Shown here one piece after another: positions 1-49,989 of a DNA stretch of 64,000 bases (the first letter of the stretch is position 1; the number at the start of each line of letters is the position of its first letter). The stretch is taken from contig JAWPHD010000130.1 of NCBI GenBank assembly GCA_037043455.1, positions 563,473-627,472 of the forward strand. The letters are read 5' to 3'. The notes beneath the pieces were generated by a model. It did no database searches. It was not told the origin of the DNA and saw only the letters and a list, made by a program, of their open reading frames with translations. The DNA is from Cyrtodaria siliqua (lineage: Eukaryota; Mollusca; Bivalvia; Adapedonta; Hiatellidae). A program made the position numbers and the translations under genes.

Positions 1-590
1 TCTTTCAAGAACATTTTTCACAGATCTCACCCAAGAAAAATTATTTGGATATTTGTCTAAGTCTGCTAACAGTGTATTATATGTAATTTTAATATATTTT
101 AACTCATTGCATTTCAAAAGTTTAAACCAATAACGAATAATAGCTTTCATTCTATATTGTTGTAATGTAGTTCTTCCTAACTCACCATAAATAAAATCGT
201 TTTGAGTTTGAATTTTTACTCCTAATAAATGTTTACAAAATTGTAAATGAACTCGTTCGATTACTTTAGCCTCTGAAAACCCCCAAACTTCAGCCCCATA
301 GTTCAAAATAGGTAAAATTAGTTTATCAAATAAATCTAACATATGACTCACAGATATATCATGAAATTTATACACATATGATTTTAATTTGTATATTGCT
401 TTGAGAGCTTGTCCCGCTAGTGCCTCGTGGGTTTCTCTGAAAGACCCACCAGTTGTAAAAACTATCCCTAAATACGTAAATTTGTTGACAATGTCAAGTT
501 GTGAACCATTATAGATAAAATGTATATTTCTTCTGTTTCTCCCACCTTTTTTAAACACCATAACTTTTGTTTTATTCACATATATATATC
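1..590 (-). mobile_element. Non-LTR retrotransposon ORF2, C-terminal RT part, cut by window edge
   Basis: Read on the - strand, the sequence stays open from about 590 to base 1. It encodes the end of a non-LTR reverse transcriptase: VNKTKVMVFKKGG, then FTYLGIVFTTGGSFRETHEA, then LPILNYGAEVWGF, then LGVKIQT and a segment ending FSWVRSVKNVLE. The 'N..KT..MVF..G' and 'YLG...' blocks and the 'ILNYGAEVWG' block are typical of the RT thumb/C-terminal region of CR1/L2/Jockey-type elements (family knowledge). No stop interrupts it within about 195 codons, so it is young or still intact further left. It is 5'-truncated near 590, where the similarity ends just before YVNKTK. The fragment at 28636-29061 looks like the next downstream portion of the same family. 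It has no Met start because it is an internal piece. Confidence 0.8.
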
Positions 591-1099
591 TGAGATCGCA
601 GCAAAAGCTTAGTGTGTTTTTTGTATGTTATAGATAAAAGAATATGCTGTACTTATTTAATATGTTTGATATTACCGTATACAAAAAACAACAATTTAGT
701 GCAAATCGTTAACCGTAGATGGAGACACGTCTGCCGCCTCTTGAACTGTTTTCTTATATTCGAACTCAGCAGTTAAATAACCTCAATATATGTTTCGTGT
801 TTTGTTTTTAATGTACTATAGACATTGATGGAGATCGCTGAACCCGATGTTTATATACAGATATCGGTGGTACATTCTCAAATATTATGTTTTCTTACTT
901 CAGTTTCGAATAGGTGGTTACATTGCTCCAGCCTTTAAAAGCTCTGAGTATTGTTTAATCACTCTTAGGATGTGTTGTTTGCTTTTTATTTAGTCTTTTG
1001 ATTGTTTCTTGTGATGCAGTCTTCAAAACCTCTGCTACCAACTAAATTTCATTTTTTTAATTCGCTCATTGTTTTCTCGTTTAAGGCAAAGCATTTTGT

Positions 1100-1335
1100 T
1101 AGAAACTAAGCCATACGCCGATGGCCATGGAATGGTATGAAAATACCACGTTAAAGGTTCCATGTTCATCGTCATAAGCATACCATCTTCGGGATGGCTC
1201 AAAGTTCCGTACTATTGGAATTTTAAATATTGAGTTCTGCTAACCTGGGGCTAGAGGGTTTGAACGGTATCTAGCATGTTTCACTACAGTTCATGAACAA
1301 TCTCAATCAAACCGAATCTGCAATACTTTTTATAT
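1100..1335 (+). repeat. Decayed copy of a dispersed repeat (tail 'catgaacaatctcaat')
   Basis: The end of this stretch, near 1290-1325, reads 'tcatgaacaatctcaatcaa' and then a degenerate 'accgaatctgc'. Related tails occur at 11938-11970 and 48778-48812 on the + strand and at 46095-46135 and 46395-46430 on the - strand. The spacing and the upstream 'gtagaata..gct..ggg' block are shared among the better copies. It is a short interspersed, probably non-autonomous element. The body is too eroded here for exact limits. Confidence 0.45.
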
Positions 1336-1784
1336 TTATCGTGTTCGGTGATTTCCAAATTTCTCCTTTCATACTCTTGTTTAGACTATGTACAGATTTG
1401 TCACATTATAGCTACACTAACGAGATGTTAGCGTACTTTACACGTTGTTTGTGTATGTTTATAATGGTTGTGTACGTTAGGAACTTTTCCAATTTTTTTA
1501 TTACAATATATATTTTAAAATTTATGTTATATCCGCACTGAAGCTTCGTAACATATATATATAAATACTTATATTCTAAATGCATTGTATCAGTATTGAC
1601 CTGGCGTCTTTCTATGGTGAATGTTTGTATCGGTACCAGAGGTTATAATCATGTAATGTGAATCCTCTATCGTATCAATATACGCTAGGGTTGTCGTTAT
1701 TTAACGGAAACGCCCGAAGATATCCAACGCGTTCAAGAGTAAGGCCTTAAGTATCACCCGGTTTCCGAAATCAGTCTTTTTAGG

Positions 1785-1885
1785 TAGACTAGGTGTCCGA
1801 GTGGACTAAGGCGTCTGCTATTGGGCGAGGCGCTGTGTCGAGGTTGGTGTCTAGGGCTGTAGGTTCGAATCCGTTGGTAAGTGGT
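1785..1885 (+). repeat. tRNA-like sequence, probably tRNA-derived SINE head or tRNA pseudogene
   Basis: An A-box-like segment (gtccgagtggactaaggcg, 1795-1813) and a B-box (ggttcgaatcc, 1862-1872) are placed as in a Leu/Ser-type tRNA with a long variable arm. The acceptor stem does not close well and the region continues into AT-rich DNA. A tRNA-derived SINE or a tRNA pseudogene is therefore more likely than a functional tRNA. Confidence 0.45.
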
Positions 1886-2875
1886 TGGTACAAAAACAAT
1901 TCCACATATATACTCGTATATATATATATATTTATGTACATGTTATTTTAATTTCTAGGGAATATGTGCGAAATATACATGTATCGACATGAACGTTACT
2001 TCTGATACATACGGTCTTGGATACAATCATCGCTATCCAATAAAGGGCTTATATTGTGCCGAAAGATCGGTAAGATAACTAGCTTTGGTCTTACTTGCGT
2101 CAACTGTATAACATTATGTTAACCCAACATCGGTGTCTTTCGATAGTGAAATGTTGTTAATAACCTCAGTTTGATTTATTTTGTTGATAATCTTTGCATA
2201 TTTATATGTAGTATATCTTTTACGGTATTCTCCATTTGATAAATTTGCATACTTGAATATTGTTTAATATTTTTATGTATATAACACAATTAAAACCTCA
2301 AATCATTATAATGGTTTTCACAGTCTAGCATACCTAATTAAGAACAATAATGTGTCCAAAATGGACAAACATGTTCTCTTTTGGACTAATTTAAACATAT
2401 CGATTGAATAAGCGTTAAATCTATGCACACATATAATTATTATTGCTCGTGACTTAAATGAAGAACAGTTTAATCCAAGTAATAGGCATTTGGCAAATAT
2501 TATAATCCTAAACAACCGTTTGAATGTGATATTAGAAAATCACTAACATAAAATGGTTAACAATACTCTTTCCTGTTCACTATGTATATACATGGCTGTG
2601 TTTACTACTTTAATGTGATGTAACGATATAAGATTGGCAACTTTGCGAAGTTATATATACCAATAATATGTATTACAATATCTATTGAAGCGAATTTGAA
2701 CGATGAAATAAAAGGACGACTTATTGAACGATTTCGAAGTCCATTAAACGACCTTTGGTTTTGTTGTGTGTGTTATGCACCAATTTAGTGTATTAAAACC
2801 CTGTTTGTATCAACGTATTCCGGGCCACTCGGTCACTCTTGTAAGTATTTATTAATAGAATATTGTATTTTTCAG
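1886..2875. other. AT-rich stretch before the first visible exon
   Basis: I see no open coding segment, RNA or clear repeat here apart from a short (TA)n run near 1917-1931. If the ADAMTS-like gene has upstream exons for its metalloprotease, this is intron. No exon with matching phase was found between 600 and 2875. Confidence 0.4.
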
Positions 2876-40239
<37,364 letters not shown>

Positions 40240-41279
40240 GTAAACGAAACTAGATTGTACGAATCTGAAGACCTGAACTTTTTGCATTTTGTTTACATTT
40301 TGGGCTTGTTTTGTCGCTCTCAGATTATTTTTTTTCTGCTTCAATTATATTCAACATTTACTAATCATATGAAGATCATTTCTGATCGAATGAACACAAC
40401 TTGTAATAGATACGTTATACCAATATCCGAGTGAAGGATGAATGTATAATACACTGTGTGTCTCGTACTGCGTATCTACTTGCTCTTACTTATTTTCTTT
40501 AGTAATTGTTACAGATAAAATGTAACAGAAAGGAAGTAAACCAGCAACAACTATTTTTTTATAATATAATCAACACATTTATTGAAATACTACAAAGACA
40601 AATATTCACTTACAGAAAATACATAGAAAGGATCCAGTATTTCTTTAAAATCCGATATAAGAATAAAGTCCAAATACTATTAGGAAGTGTCCCTTTAATC
40701 TGAATTGTTAAATGTCCCTTTAATACTATTTGTCTAGTGTCCCTTTAATCCAGTTTCACTTCGAGTCTTTCCTTGTTTATTAATTCATTATATTCCAAAT
40801 TTCCAAATAATCCGATAATCCAATGTCACTAGATGAGCAGATCCTGATTAAACACGTGTATAAAACTGTCCGTACCACTGATAGGCATGCATGGACGTGT
40901 GTTGTTCATATTAAATTGTTATTTAAACAGTTGTAGGATAGCTGTTGGCAAATTTTACTACAGAGTCACCATTTGAACAAACTTGTCAAAAGACCATACA
41001 TTTATGTTAGATGGTAAATAGTATACCTCAAGCTCTTGTAGTTTTAGAGATTTTTTTTTAAATATATTCCTGTGCAACTTTATGTAAACTGTTACCCTTG
41101 GGGAAAGGCCAATTCAGTCGGGGTTAACACTTGAAACAAACTCGGTAGAGGAGCATAAGCTTACGTGTTAATTTGCTTGTTCTAAATAAGTACCTGTTCG
41201 ATTGTGATGAAGTTTGGTCAAAATAAAGTACTTGTCTTAGGTATGAATCATTTTGGGTTATGAGCCAACCGTTTTCACG

Positions 41280-41610
41280 TTTTTGCTCAATAACATTACG
41301 TTTGATTAGGAATACAAAGAAAAGGTAATAAGTCCAACAGGAAAAGTAGTATTAACAGAATACAGTCACTCCAACAAGTATTGCAACGCAAAGGTGATTA
41401 CAAACACATTCAGTAAACAAAGCACATATAAAGGTTAACAACAGGGGAACTGCCTTGGAACGGTCAGTGACAAAACGGACCGCCGGGGAGTTTAAACCGG
41501 TTCAAGATTGCGCCAAACCTCTCTCTTACCCTGTTATCATCCCTAAACAACAGGACAGTGTAAATAAAAATAATCCCCACCGAGTTAACCCCTTACATTT
41601 GAGAAAGCAT
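41280..41610 (-). mobile_element. Dispersed RT-type element tail, second subtype (- strand)
   Basis: The order 'ggttaacaacaggggaactg', 'ccttggaacggtcagtgaca', 'gtttaaaccggttcaagatt' and 'aataatccccaccgagttaa' matches the - strand of 52120-52280. The left flank ('caacaggaaaagtagtatta') differs from other copies, so there are at least two subtypes; 10830-11200 is the same subtype. Confidence 0.65.
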
Positions 41611-41899
41611 AGGTGTAACAAGTCATCGAACAAATGTGGATATGCATGCCCAAGTATCAAATGTGAGGTTTGTTTTTTAAGTACAACAGGCCGACTATGT
41701 GACTCTAGCATGTCTCTCTTTTGAAGATGCTTCAGTTAAATCTTCATCAACTCCGTTTAATGATTGAAGAGGTGTTGCTTATTTTAATATCAGCCAGCAC
41801 CAAAAATAGATACATATATAGCGGTACACACAAACAGTTAGTAATATTCAAACACAATTTCCTTTAAATTATTTTTATAATTAATATTAATTATTGAAC

Positions 41900-42235
41900 A
41901 AATGCAAAGAAATATAAAACGATCGGACAGGGAAAGTAGCACTCAAGGAGGACAGTCAACCACAAAACACAGGAACAAACATGGAAACAGACAAACAAGA
42001 AGGCAAAAGTAATAATAAAAGTAAACGACATCACAAACACAAAAGGGTTGACAATAGGGCTACCGCCTTGGAACGGTCAGTAGCAAAGTAGGCCACTGGG
42101 GGTTTAAACCGGTTCTATGGGGCACCAAACCTCACACTTGCCTACTGTCATCCCATTAAAACAGGAGAGTGTAAATAAAGTAATCCCCGCCATGATCTAA
42201 TCTCTAACTAACAAGGCAGCAAGTTATGTAGAAGA
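41900..42235 (-). mobile_element. Dispersed RT-type element tail (- strand)
   Basis: A well-preserved copy in the - strand order of 52090-52403: 'gatcggacagggaaagtagc', 'gacagtcaaccacaaaacac', 'gggctaccgccttggaacgg' and 'gggtttaaaccggttctatg'. It starts only some 300 bp from the 41280-41610 copy, in the same orientation. Confidence 0.7.
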
Positions 42236-42529
42236 ACTAACGGGGTTTACATCTGTATTCGTATGCTGAGAACGGATTTATAGTCTGTGTCCCTAAAATT
42301 TACAAATTTACATCTAATTATTTTAGTTAGAACCAGCATGCGCATATGCTAATTTGTAGACTGTATCCCTAAAATTGGTACGTAATGCAAATAGAAGACC
42401 CATAAAATGCCTGTATACCAATTTGACTGGGTCCCGGTATTCTTACTTAAATACAATTGTTTTATGAACAGTAAAATGACGTTGATACACAGTCCACCAC
42501 CCATAGCAGCTTTCTGAGTCCGGCATAAT

Positions 42530-43025
42530 TGCCTTGAGGCTCAGGCAATAAGGAAATCCCAGCCAGGCTATATCCTCTTACAGACTAGGCAGTGTGAATA
42601 GGCAATATAAGTATAACATAAAGGTGATCACGTATATAAGAATATAAAAAAAGAGAACGCCTAGAAAGCCATAGAAAGGAAATACTCATTGACTTGGCAG
42701 AAATCAGAGCACCAAGAGACTACACCATTAACAACACGAAAAGACAAGATTGCAAACAAACATCAAACATCCATCCTCTCAGGATTTAAATAGACGTCAT
42801 AATAGGATCCACAATCTGTCCGGTCACTATTAAAGAGGAAATCAGAATGGAGAACGGCAGTTTGGTCAACAACTAAACATGAAGTGCGTTGTAAAATGAT
42901 AGGTTCATTACTTCGTTTGATAAAGGTTTTAACACGTTGAATAACGATTGTATGAAAGTGTTCATGACCAAATATCTTCACGTTGTGATAGTCCTTGTCG
43001 CAGCAGAGTTTTCAAATTACGTTTA
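42530..43025 (-). pseudogene. C-terminal fragment of RYLDDI-type reverse transcriptase plus 3' tail
   Basis: On the - strand, 42763-42981 encodes GHEHFHTIVIQRVKTFIKRS, then EPIILQRTSCLVVDQTAVLH and SDFLFNSDRTDCG. This aligns residue by residue with the C-terminal end of the RT at 51716-51880 (GHDHFHTIFVKLVKKFIKRG; LQRTACLVVDPFAVRHYAF). The sequence 42530-42762 carries the same untranslated tail. The rest of the RT is missing and the Gly of the CTMTGQ motif region is altered, so it is dead. Confidence 0.75.
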
Positions 43026-43204
43026 TATTTCAAAAGCAGTGCAGGCTTACGATAAACCATACTGTGACGATATTGCAAATTTTAATTTTAATTAGAAAAT
43101 AAATAAGAATGGACATGCATTGGTGCAACAAAATGTACCGATAGTCTGCCACTGACTTATGTCATCACTCCGTATACTAATACAAATGCATATAAGGACT
43201 TAAT

Positions 43205-43480
43205 GAAAACTGCCGACATGCCGTCATTTTGTTTATTCGACTGACTTGAAATATGACTTAAAATCTATATCGACTGATATGTATGGGTAAAATGACTCCA
43301 AGGCCAAACAATTCTGCTGACAACCTGCCGCGACACTTGCCATCAGTCTGTTTATTAGACTGATATGCATGGGTATATAATGACTCGAAGGCCAAACAAT
43401 TCTGCTGACATCCTGCCGCGATACTTGCCATCAGTCTGTTTATTAGACTGATATGCCTGAGTAAAAGGACTCTTCGACTT
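43205..43480 (+). repeat. ~88 bp tandem repeat, about 3 copies
   Basis: 'aaggccaaacaattctgctg' occurs at 43300 and 43388, with 'ttgccatcagtctgtttatt' at about 43337 and 43425. The unit also contains 'agactgatatgcatgggta'. The first copy is diverged. Confidence 0.8.
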
Positions 43481-43817
43481 AAGTGCTGTGCACGCTTGCC
43501 CTTTGAAACTTGGCGGCATTGCAAAGTAAATCCTTGAGATCAGGCCTAAAATTCATCAACTATTCTTCAAACTATTCTTAGACTTGAACTCAAGTACTCA
43601 AATTTCGTTCACAAATAATTCCGTGACATTCAAAGATAAACAATCGTATGAAGTTGCTATTTATTAGTATTTATCATAGTTATACATAGCAGCTTGAAAT
43701 GAATGTTTATATTTTAAACTTATAGAAATATTTGTGATTGAAATTTGCATACGTGGGCTTAAGACTAAGAATATTCTCAAGAATGGATGGTGAATTTAAG
43801 GCTTTCCTGTCACGGTA

Positions 43818-43895
43818 TGTGTGCGTGTGTGCGCGCGCGCGCGCGCCCGCCCGTGTGTGTGTATGTGTATGTGTGTGTGCGTGCATGCGTTTGTG
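43818..43895 (+). repeat. (GT)n / (GC)n alternating purine-pyrimidine tract
   Basis: 'gtgtgcgcgcgcgcgcgcgc' is flanked by gtgtgt/gtatgt runs. Long alternating tracts of this kind can adopt Z-DNA (established). No gene was seen at this point. Confidence 0.9.
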
Positions 43896-44159
43896 AATTA
43901 GTCAAACAAATCGTTATTTGTAGAACAGTTCTAGGGTCTAGGGTTTCTTTATTAAAATCCGGTGTTTGTAGCACAGCATCACCATATAGCCCAATTTCAG
44001 GGTACTGGTTGTGAATACGATTTAGTTAATATACCTCGTTATGCTTACATAAGTACATTGAATACAATTAATATGGCACACACCTTACAGCAAAATAAGC
44101 CTTCGAGACGGCGACAACATTCTTGGATTAGACACTATGGTTTGATTCGATAACATATT

Positions 44160-46080
44160 GCACCAGCACACCAATACAAACCACATTCGTTTATAAGTTA
44201 TAACTGATCTTTATGCACTATTCTTTCCGAAATGGTAAACAAAGTAACTTAGTTTTACCAAAAGAATCTTATTTAATTTATTATAAAGTGTTACTATGTT
44301 TACTTTTCTGAAAGCATCGCTATCATTTCGAAGGTGTAAATAATAGCTGATCGAAAATGTTACTCCCGCGCTAAATGAATCGACTGATAGCAATATATTA
44401 TTATAAATTCTTAAATATATTTTTTAACATGTTATTTATGTAAAATATAATACATGTTTTGCATTCCAAACAGCATGTTTTACTCGTCAACTTCAAGTTA
44501 ATTATTACAACTCACACAGAACTGCATGATCAACATAATTGCAAGTGTCGTAATTACAACTAATGTTAACACACGTACTAAAGTTTGAAGCACAGTTCTG
44601 AGTAAAATTAATCCTGTTTTCGTTTTCGGATGGTTACTCCAATTCTACAAAAAGGATTGGTTTACAACTGTGCCTGTGCATGTCCTATGTGTTCTTTTTT
44701 ATACTTGCATATTGAACGTCAATGTCATAATTGCTAAATATGTACGTTTTAAATACCACCTCGTTTCCAAAAATGTAATTCTGTAGAAGTGATCGTTTCC
44801 AACGTTACATGAGGCTACTCTGTGAAGGTCGTACAGCATTTACCTTGCAATGAGTGGTGAAAATGGTATCATTATAAGTCCATGAAGTGAAGCACGCATG
44901 TGTCCGTTAGAGATGGTTGTTCTGCGTTCCTTGTAGATTTAGAATGTCATGCATGGCATTAGCGTAATTAAGATACATGGGTACATACACAATGTTATTG
45001 TTAAGCTTTAAGCATGCTGCGTTACCCTTTTGTAAATGATATGCAGAGTTGGGATAATGCCTTTCGTTCAAAGTTTTGCCCTTTATTCTCACTAAAATCA
45101 CACCCACTTATGTGTTAATACTCTGCACGTCTTAGATCTGTCAGTATTGCATTGGAAGTCACGTCAGACAGACATTATATGCTATTTATATTTATGGACA
45201 GATAAACCAATAGCAAAATATTTGTTCGAGAAATTACAAATCTCGCAAGAGGTTGAACTATGATTGGCTTATTTTCAATTTTGTTTGACCTGAGTTATTA
45301 CGCAATGTTTTGAAATACTTATATTAGACCCATTTACTGACTGCGTCTTTTCTTTATTTCAGATCCTTATTACACACAGTTTAGTGTACACCGTGTATTG
45401 TCAGTACAACTGATGTATGTGCAAGGACGTATGCTCCAAAGTTCCTTCCACGCATGTTAGTTACCTTGTTACAGTGGAAAACACTTTTTATACGTATTAT
45501 ATAAATGTTTCTGCAAAATACGATGGCCTCTTGATAGAGTGAAGTGTTAAATATATAGCATTCATTTAGCATGGACATAAGACAACATATATACTGCTTG
45601 CATTCGCATATATTAACGTCCTTATAACATGTATAAAGGATAAACGTTAGCACGTGTACATGTAGTCAGTATTTGTACTAGTTTGAGTAATGCAGTATAC
45701 AATTTTTTTTCTCAAAGGCATTATAACATTGCGTGGTAATACGTACTTTTATTGCAATTTCGTAGCACCTTTGTAATTTTGTTTTTAGTAAAACAACATT
45801 GTGTATGTAATGAATTTTTTTTTCTTCCGTAGATCTCTACGTGATTGTTATTCCATTAAAACATAGTCTACATGTGACCCAATGAAGGCACTTTTGAAAT
45901 TGAACACCCACCCAAAGATGCTAAATTGAGTTTAAAGAACCAAATTTCAGAAAAAAGGGTTCACCCATAGATATTTATTAAATTACCTTACCGAGGTCCC
46001 GGGTATGTTTTAGTGGTATAGCCCTGATATGGTTTGTTTATTTAAAAAAATAAATACTGAAAACGTATTGCTTCAAAACA
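44160..46080. other. AT-rich region, no gene recognised
   Basis: I found only chance open frames. A good acceptor-like pyrimidine tract (cttttctttatttcag) ends at 45362. In the phase left by exon 14 it would add ILITHSLVYTVYCQYN and then a stop. That could be a last exon of the ADAMTS-like gene, but nothing in the peptide supports it. Confidence 0.3.
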
Positions 46081-46084
46081 GTGA

Positions 46085-46470
46085 ACACAAACCAGAGTGA
46101 AAGAACAGGCTCTGTTTTATTGAGTCTGTTCATGAGAGGTAATATAAGGTACAATACCTCTTTCGACCACTAATACCGGTTTAAACGGTATTCTACATTA
46201 AGGTCAAACGTACATTATTTGGCTTGACGATCGCAAAGGACCAGTAAGAAATACATGTAACACTACTGATTCGTATTTGGGGCGATTGTGCACAGCTGGT
46301 ACATTGCACTAAATAAACGCTAGGGTGAATGGCAATTAATGCTGAAAAGGGGATCCCTTGGAAGCAACAAAGCAAACAAGGGTGAACAGTAGCTGAATCG
46401 GTTTTAGTTGAGTCTGCTCATGTGAGGTAATATGAGATGCAAAACCTCTAAGGGCATTATTTCCCCGTAG
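46085..46470 (-). repeat. Dispersed repeat, two - strand copies
   Basis: Two 'gagtctgctcatg'-type ends lie at 46118-46135 and 46408-46425, with 'aggggatcccttggaagcaa' and 'aaggaccagtaagaaatac' between them. On the - strand they match 48650-48860 and 11800-12010. Confidence 0.6.
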
Positions 46471-47769
46471 TTATTATCACATTTCTTTCCTCAGAAATCT
46501 CGGTAAATTCTTCCAAGAAATGCAATATAATTAAACAAGGAAGTCCTCTTGCATTTTTGTTTGGGTATAATAATTCAATCACCATTATATATTGTTTATA
46601 CTTTGTCTTGAATATGTGTTAATAGGTAAAACATATGTTGACGTTATGCAATACCATAATTCTTAATTTGTAAAGAAATAAGATACATCTGAAACTATCG
46701 CATTGTTTTAATAATGTTGTAATAATGTTAATATTGTAATGATAAGTCTATTTACTATATTATCAATTCATTACAAGCGTTGGTAAATCTGTCTGATCAA
46801 ATACTCACTTGTTATTCCGAATAATGTATTACATAACGCTATCAAATAGTTTTAATATTAGAACAAATATAACTGACGTCTGCAGTGCGGACCTACTAAC
46901 TGTGCCATTAAGCTTCAGTTCTGTTGTTTCTAAGTGTTCTCATTTAAGAAATGTCACATTAGTATGTCATTTGTAATGTACTCACATGTTTATAATATAA
47001 AATAAGTAGGTTTGCACTGCATCATTTCGTTTGATTTTATTAAGTACGTAGATGATGTGTAAATGTGATAAAATGTCTCTTTCTTGAAAGCATGTTTTTA
47101 AATTGTATGAATATTGTACGTGATAACACCCGCAATTCTTGAACTATTATTCCGACCTATGTGTTTCAACTCTGTACAGTCAGCTCATACAAAGTGTTTA
47201 CCTTAATTTATTTTTCACCAGGAAAACGTCAGAAGCAGATCAGTTCGGTAAACAACTTAGGATAGTGTTAAACATCGTTAAAAGGATTGAGCATCGTGGC
47301 TCTTATGGTAGCATGTACCTGTGACAATTATACATGTATATAGAATACATCTGGTTCTGTGACTTGGTTTTAAATGGAAACAATGACCAAAGAAAGAGCA
47401 TCGTTTTAATAATTATACTCACTTATAATTTGTGACAAAATTTACTACTGGAGGTTTTGTAAACAGAAACATGCTACAAATGACTACAAACAACCTTAGA
47501 CATTTGAATATCCGCCTTGTCCAACATAAATCTCGATTTAAACAATTAAGTATTCCGGACACCCTATTGTACCTATTGAAACACATTAAACTGACTGGCG
47601 TATGCATATAAACCCTATGTTGCGCTGAACTAGACTGCTTTATTATGTTATCGTTAGTAATATGTCCATAGACAAAATGGTGCACATACTTTTTAACTAA
47701 TTTGTCTGTGCGAGTATAATATGTCTCAGTGATTCAGGTGCTCAAAAAGCTTATTGACCAAGACATCAT

Positions 47770-47965
47770 ATTATTTAGAAGTCGAACAGGAAATGTAGCA
47801 TTCAACGACCAAAAACACGCACAGAAACAACAATAATTACAAAAATGAATAAAAGGCAAGATATAGCATCACACACATAAAACAGTTAACAATAGGGTAC
47901 CGCATTGCAACATTCAGTGACACTAAAGGCCGCTGGGGGGGTTAAACACAATTCTATTAACACAG
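47770..47965 (-). mobile_element. Dispersed RT-type element tail (- strand)
   Basis: 'gaacaggaaatgtagcattc', 'acagttaacaatagggtacc' and 'gccgctgggggggttaaaca' follow the - strand order of 52200-52400. Confidence 0.6.
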
Positions 47966-48654
47966 AGTAGTAATCATTACCGGGATCGTATCGAAGAATG
48001 ATAATCTCGGAAGATGAATTACTGTTATATTTTATTTATATTTATTTTATGTTATTAAGTGAAATTGATTCGGGTTATACAAAAAAACATTTGCTCGAGA
48101 AGGGTCTACTTTTCTTACTTGAAATCATGTCATTATTATCATCGACATCGCTTTCTATACAAGCGCCCTGAATGATACTTATGCCATGTGCACTGAAGAT
48201 TGTAGAGATTTGATATTTTCTTCAAGATAACATCTTTAAATACGGTAAAACAGTTTTTCACCAGGTTTAAGTATGCGTATGGATACTAAATGCGCATCGT
48301 TTTTCGCATATCCATTTTTATACTTTATTATGAAAGAGATTTTATTCTGAGTTTGTCACCTACTATTTACTAGAGCTCACGTTGAATAAAGCGTACGGGG
48401 CCCTACTAATAAAACAGTTCATATACCAAAACATCATTCCTCGATATATATTTCTCAATTTCAAATTATTACATACAAACTAAACTTTATAAGAAGGGAT
48501 ATGGCTTTACTTTTGTCATCATTAACAACCCACATTTAAACGGGGATGTACCTCGTGCATGCTACATTTTACAGGGTTTTATATCACTCAACTCATTCGT
48601 TTTGCTAGAGATTGTAACGATGTTAAAGAGGTTGATGCATGCCCCGACTACAAA

Positions 48655-48860
48655 TCAGTAGTGTTATTACTTACTGGTCCTATGGGATCATCAAGCCCGA
48701 TTTTTGTGGCTTTAAAGTAGAATATCGCTTAAGCCGGTGATAGGAGGCATGAGAGATGTTGCACTTTACATTACCTCTCATGAACAGTCTCAATAAAACT
48801 GAGTCTGCTACTTTTATCTCTTGTTTGTGTTTGTTGCTTCCAATTGATCCCCTTTTCAGT
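48655..48860 (+). repeat. Dispersed repeat copy inside the RT remnant
   Basis: 'cagtagtgttattacttact', 'ggtcctatgggatcatcaag', 'aagtagaatatcgctta', 'catgaacagtctcaataaaa' and 'gcttccaattgatccccttt' match 11800-12010 and, reversed, 46200-46460. Confidence 0.65.
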
Positions 48861-48866
48861 ATTTAA

Positions 48867-49182
48867 TGACCTATTGAACATTTGCAAAGAAACATAAATG
48901 GAGGTGGCCATCTTGGAACGTAGACGTCATCGCGCCCTTTTACCATATATGAATACTGAGAAAATGTCATTTAAAGCAAAGAAAACAACTGCAAATGAAA
49001 AATAGGCATACAATGTATAAATCTTACATATGTGTATATTTATTTTTAATCAATTTGCAGTGTTTTTCTTTGCTCTAAAATATATTTTGTCAATATGCCA
49101 TATATGTAAAAAGGCGCGATGACGTCATCGTTCCAAGGTGGCCGCCTCCATTTATGTTCTTTGCAAACTTTCAACAGGTCAT
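48867..49182. mobile_element. Palindromic MITE with ~110 bp arms
   Basis: The left arm starts 'gacctattgaacatttgcaa' and includes 'aaacataaatggaggtggcc' and 'gacgtcatcgcgccctttt'. The right arm, read backwards on the other strand, starts 'gacctgttgaaagtttgcaa' and includes 'gaacataaatggaggcggcc' and 'gatgacgtcatcgcgcctt'. The centre is AT-rich. About 316 bp in total, no coding. It is a typical foldback/MITE structure. Confidence 0.8.
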
Positions 49183-49989
49183 ACCTCCTTTATTTTTCAT
49201 GGCTTTTGATAATTCTTTCAGTTTTTCTCAAGCTTTTCAGAGCCCTTTTAAATAAATCTTGTTTGAAAATAATGCATCAACTCCTTTAAGAACTTCAATG
49301 ATTAACGATTAAAAAAAAAATTCAAGCAGCACCTTCTTCAGGAAGGTTTTCGTTATCACAAGCTTCGTTGTAACCCCGCAATGCAAATTTACTGGAGATG
49401 GGCAACATCAACATAAAAAGATGTCTGCGACTAGGCATATGGCAGCCTTTATTTCCCGTTGAAGTGAACTTCAGAAATTAAAGAGGTCTGACGGGTATAC
49501 CTTTATACAATTAATGAGGAAATTTATCAGAAAAGGGTACGACCCTTCAGCATTGCAAAGCAATTCATGCTTAGTGATTGACCCCTGTACAGTCAATCAC
49601 TACGCTTCACTTATTTTCTCTAGTGCGATGACTGGACAACTTCATTGGAATCTCTGGTCGAATGGAGGTAGGTGCATGAACTTTCGCCCATTTGGTGTTT
49701 TAATCGTACCTTGGTGTTCTCTATGGTGGTTCAGTAGAATTCGAAATACTTCCGGAGGTGTTTCTCTTACGTATTTTAAATATCTATGCATCAACATTTG
49801 TTTTTAAACATATTTTATTTCGAATTCGTGCATAAATACATTTAACAGTATATTAAGTAAAGGATTGGAACGAAAGAAGACATAAAGTTCCTCTCCTTGG
49901 AAAACGTGTTTACAATTCAAGTATGTATTAATAGCTACGGAACATACATATATATGAACCAATTGGTAGAATTATTAAGTGTCACGTCG

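Larger units (their letters stand above)
48500..49655 (+). pseudogene. RYLDDI-type RT remnant split by two insertions
   Basis: Segment 48527-48650 encodes NNPHLNGDVPRA and, after a frameshift, YITQLIRFARDC. These match YPHLDGDVPRA and YLSQLIRFSRAC of the RT at 51413-51490. Segment 49320-49640 encodes QEGFRYHKLR and, later, MRKFIRKGYDP and SCLVIDPCTVNHYASLIFSS, matching the C-terminal half of the same RT. Between them lie a dispersed repeat (48655-48860) and a palindromic element (48867-49182). Several stops and shifts; inactive. Confidence 0.7.

Noticed and set aside
45363..45450. Terminal exon of the ADAMTS-like gene after a strong acceptor
   Set aside because: The frame required after exon 14 gives only 16 residues without recognisable features, and other frames are no better. 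Mentioned only as a possibility.
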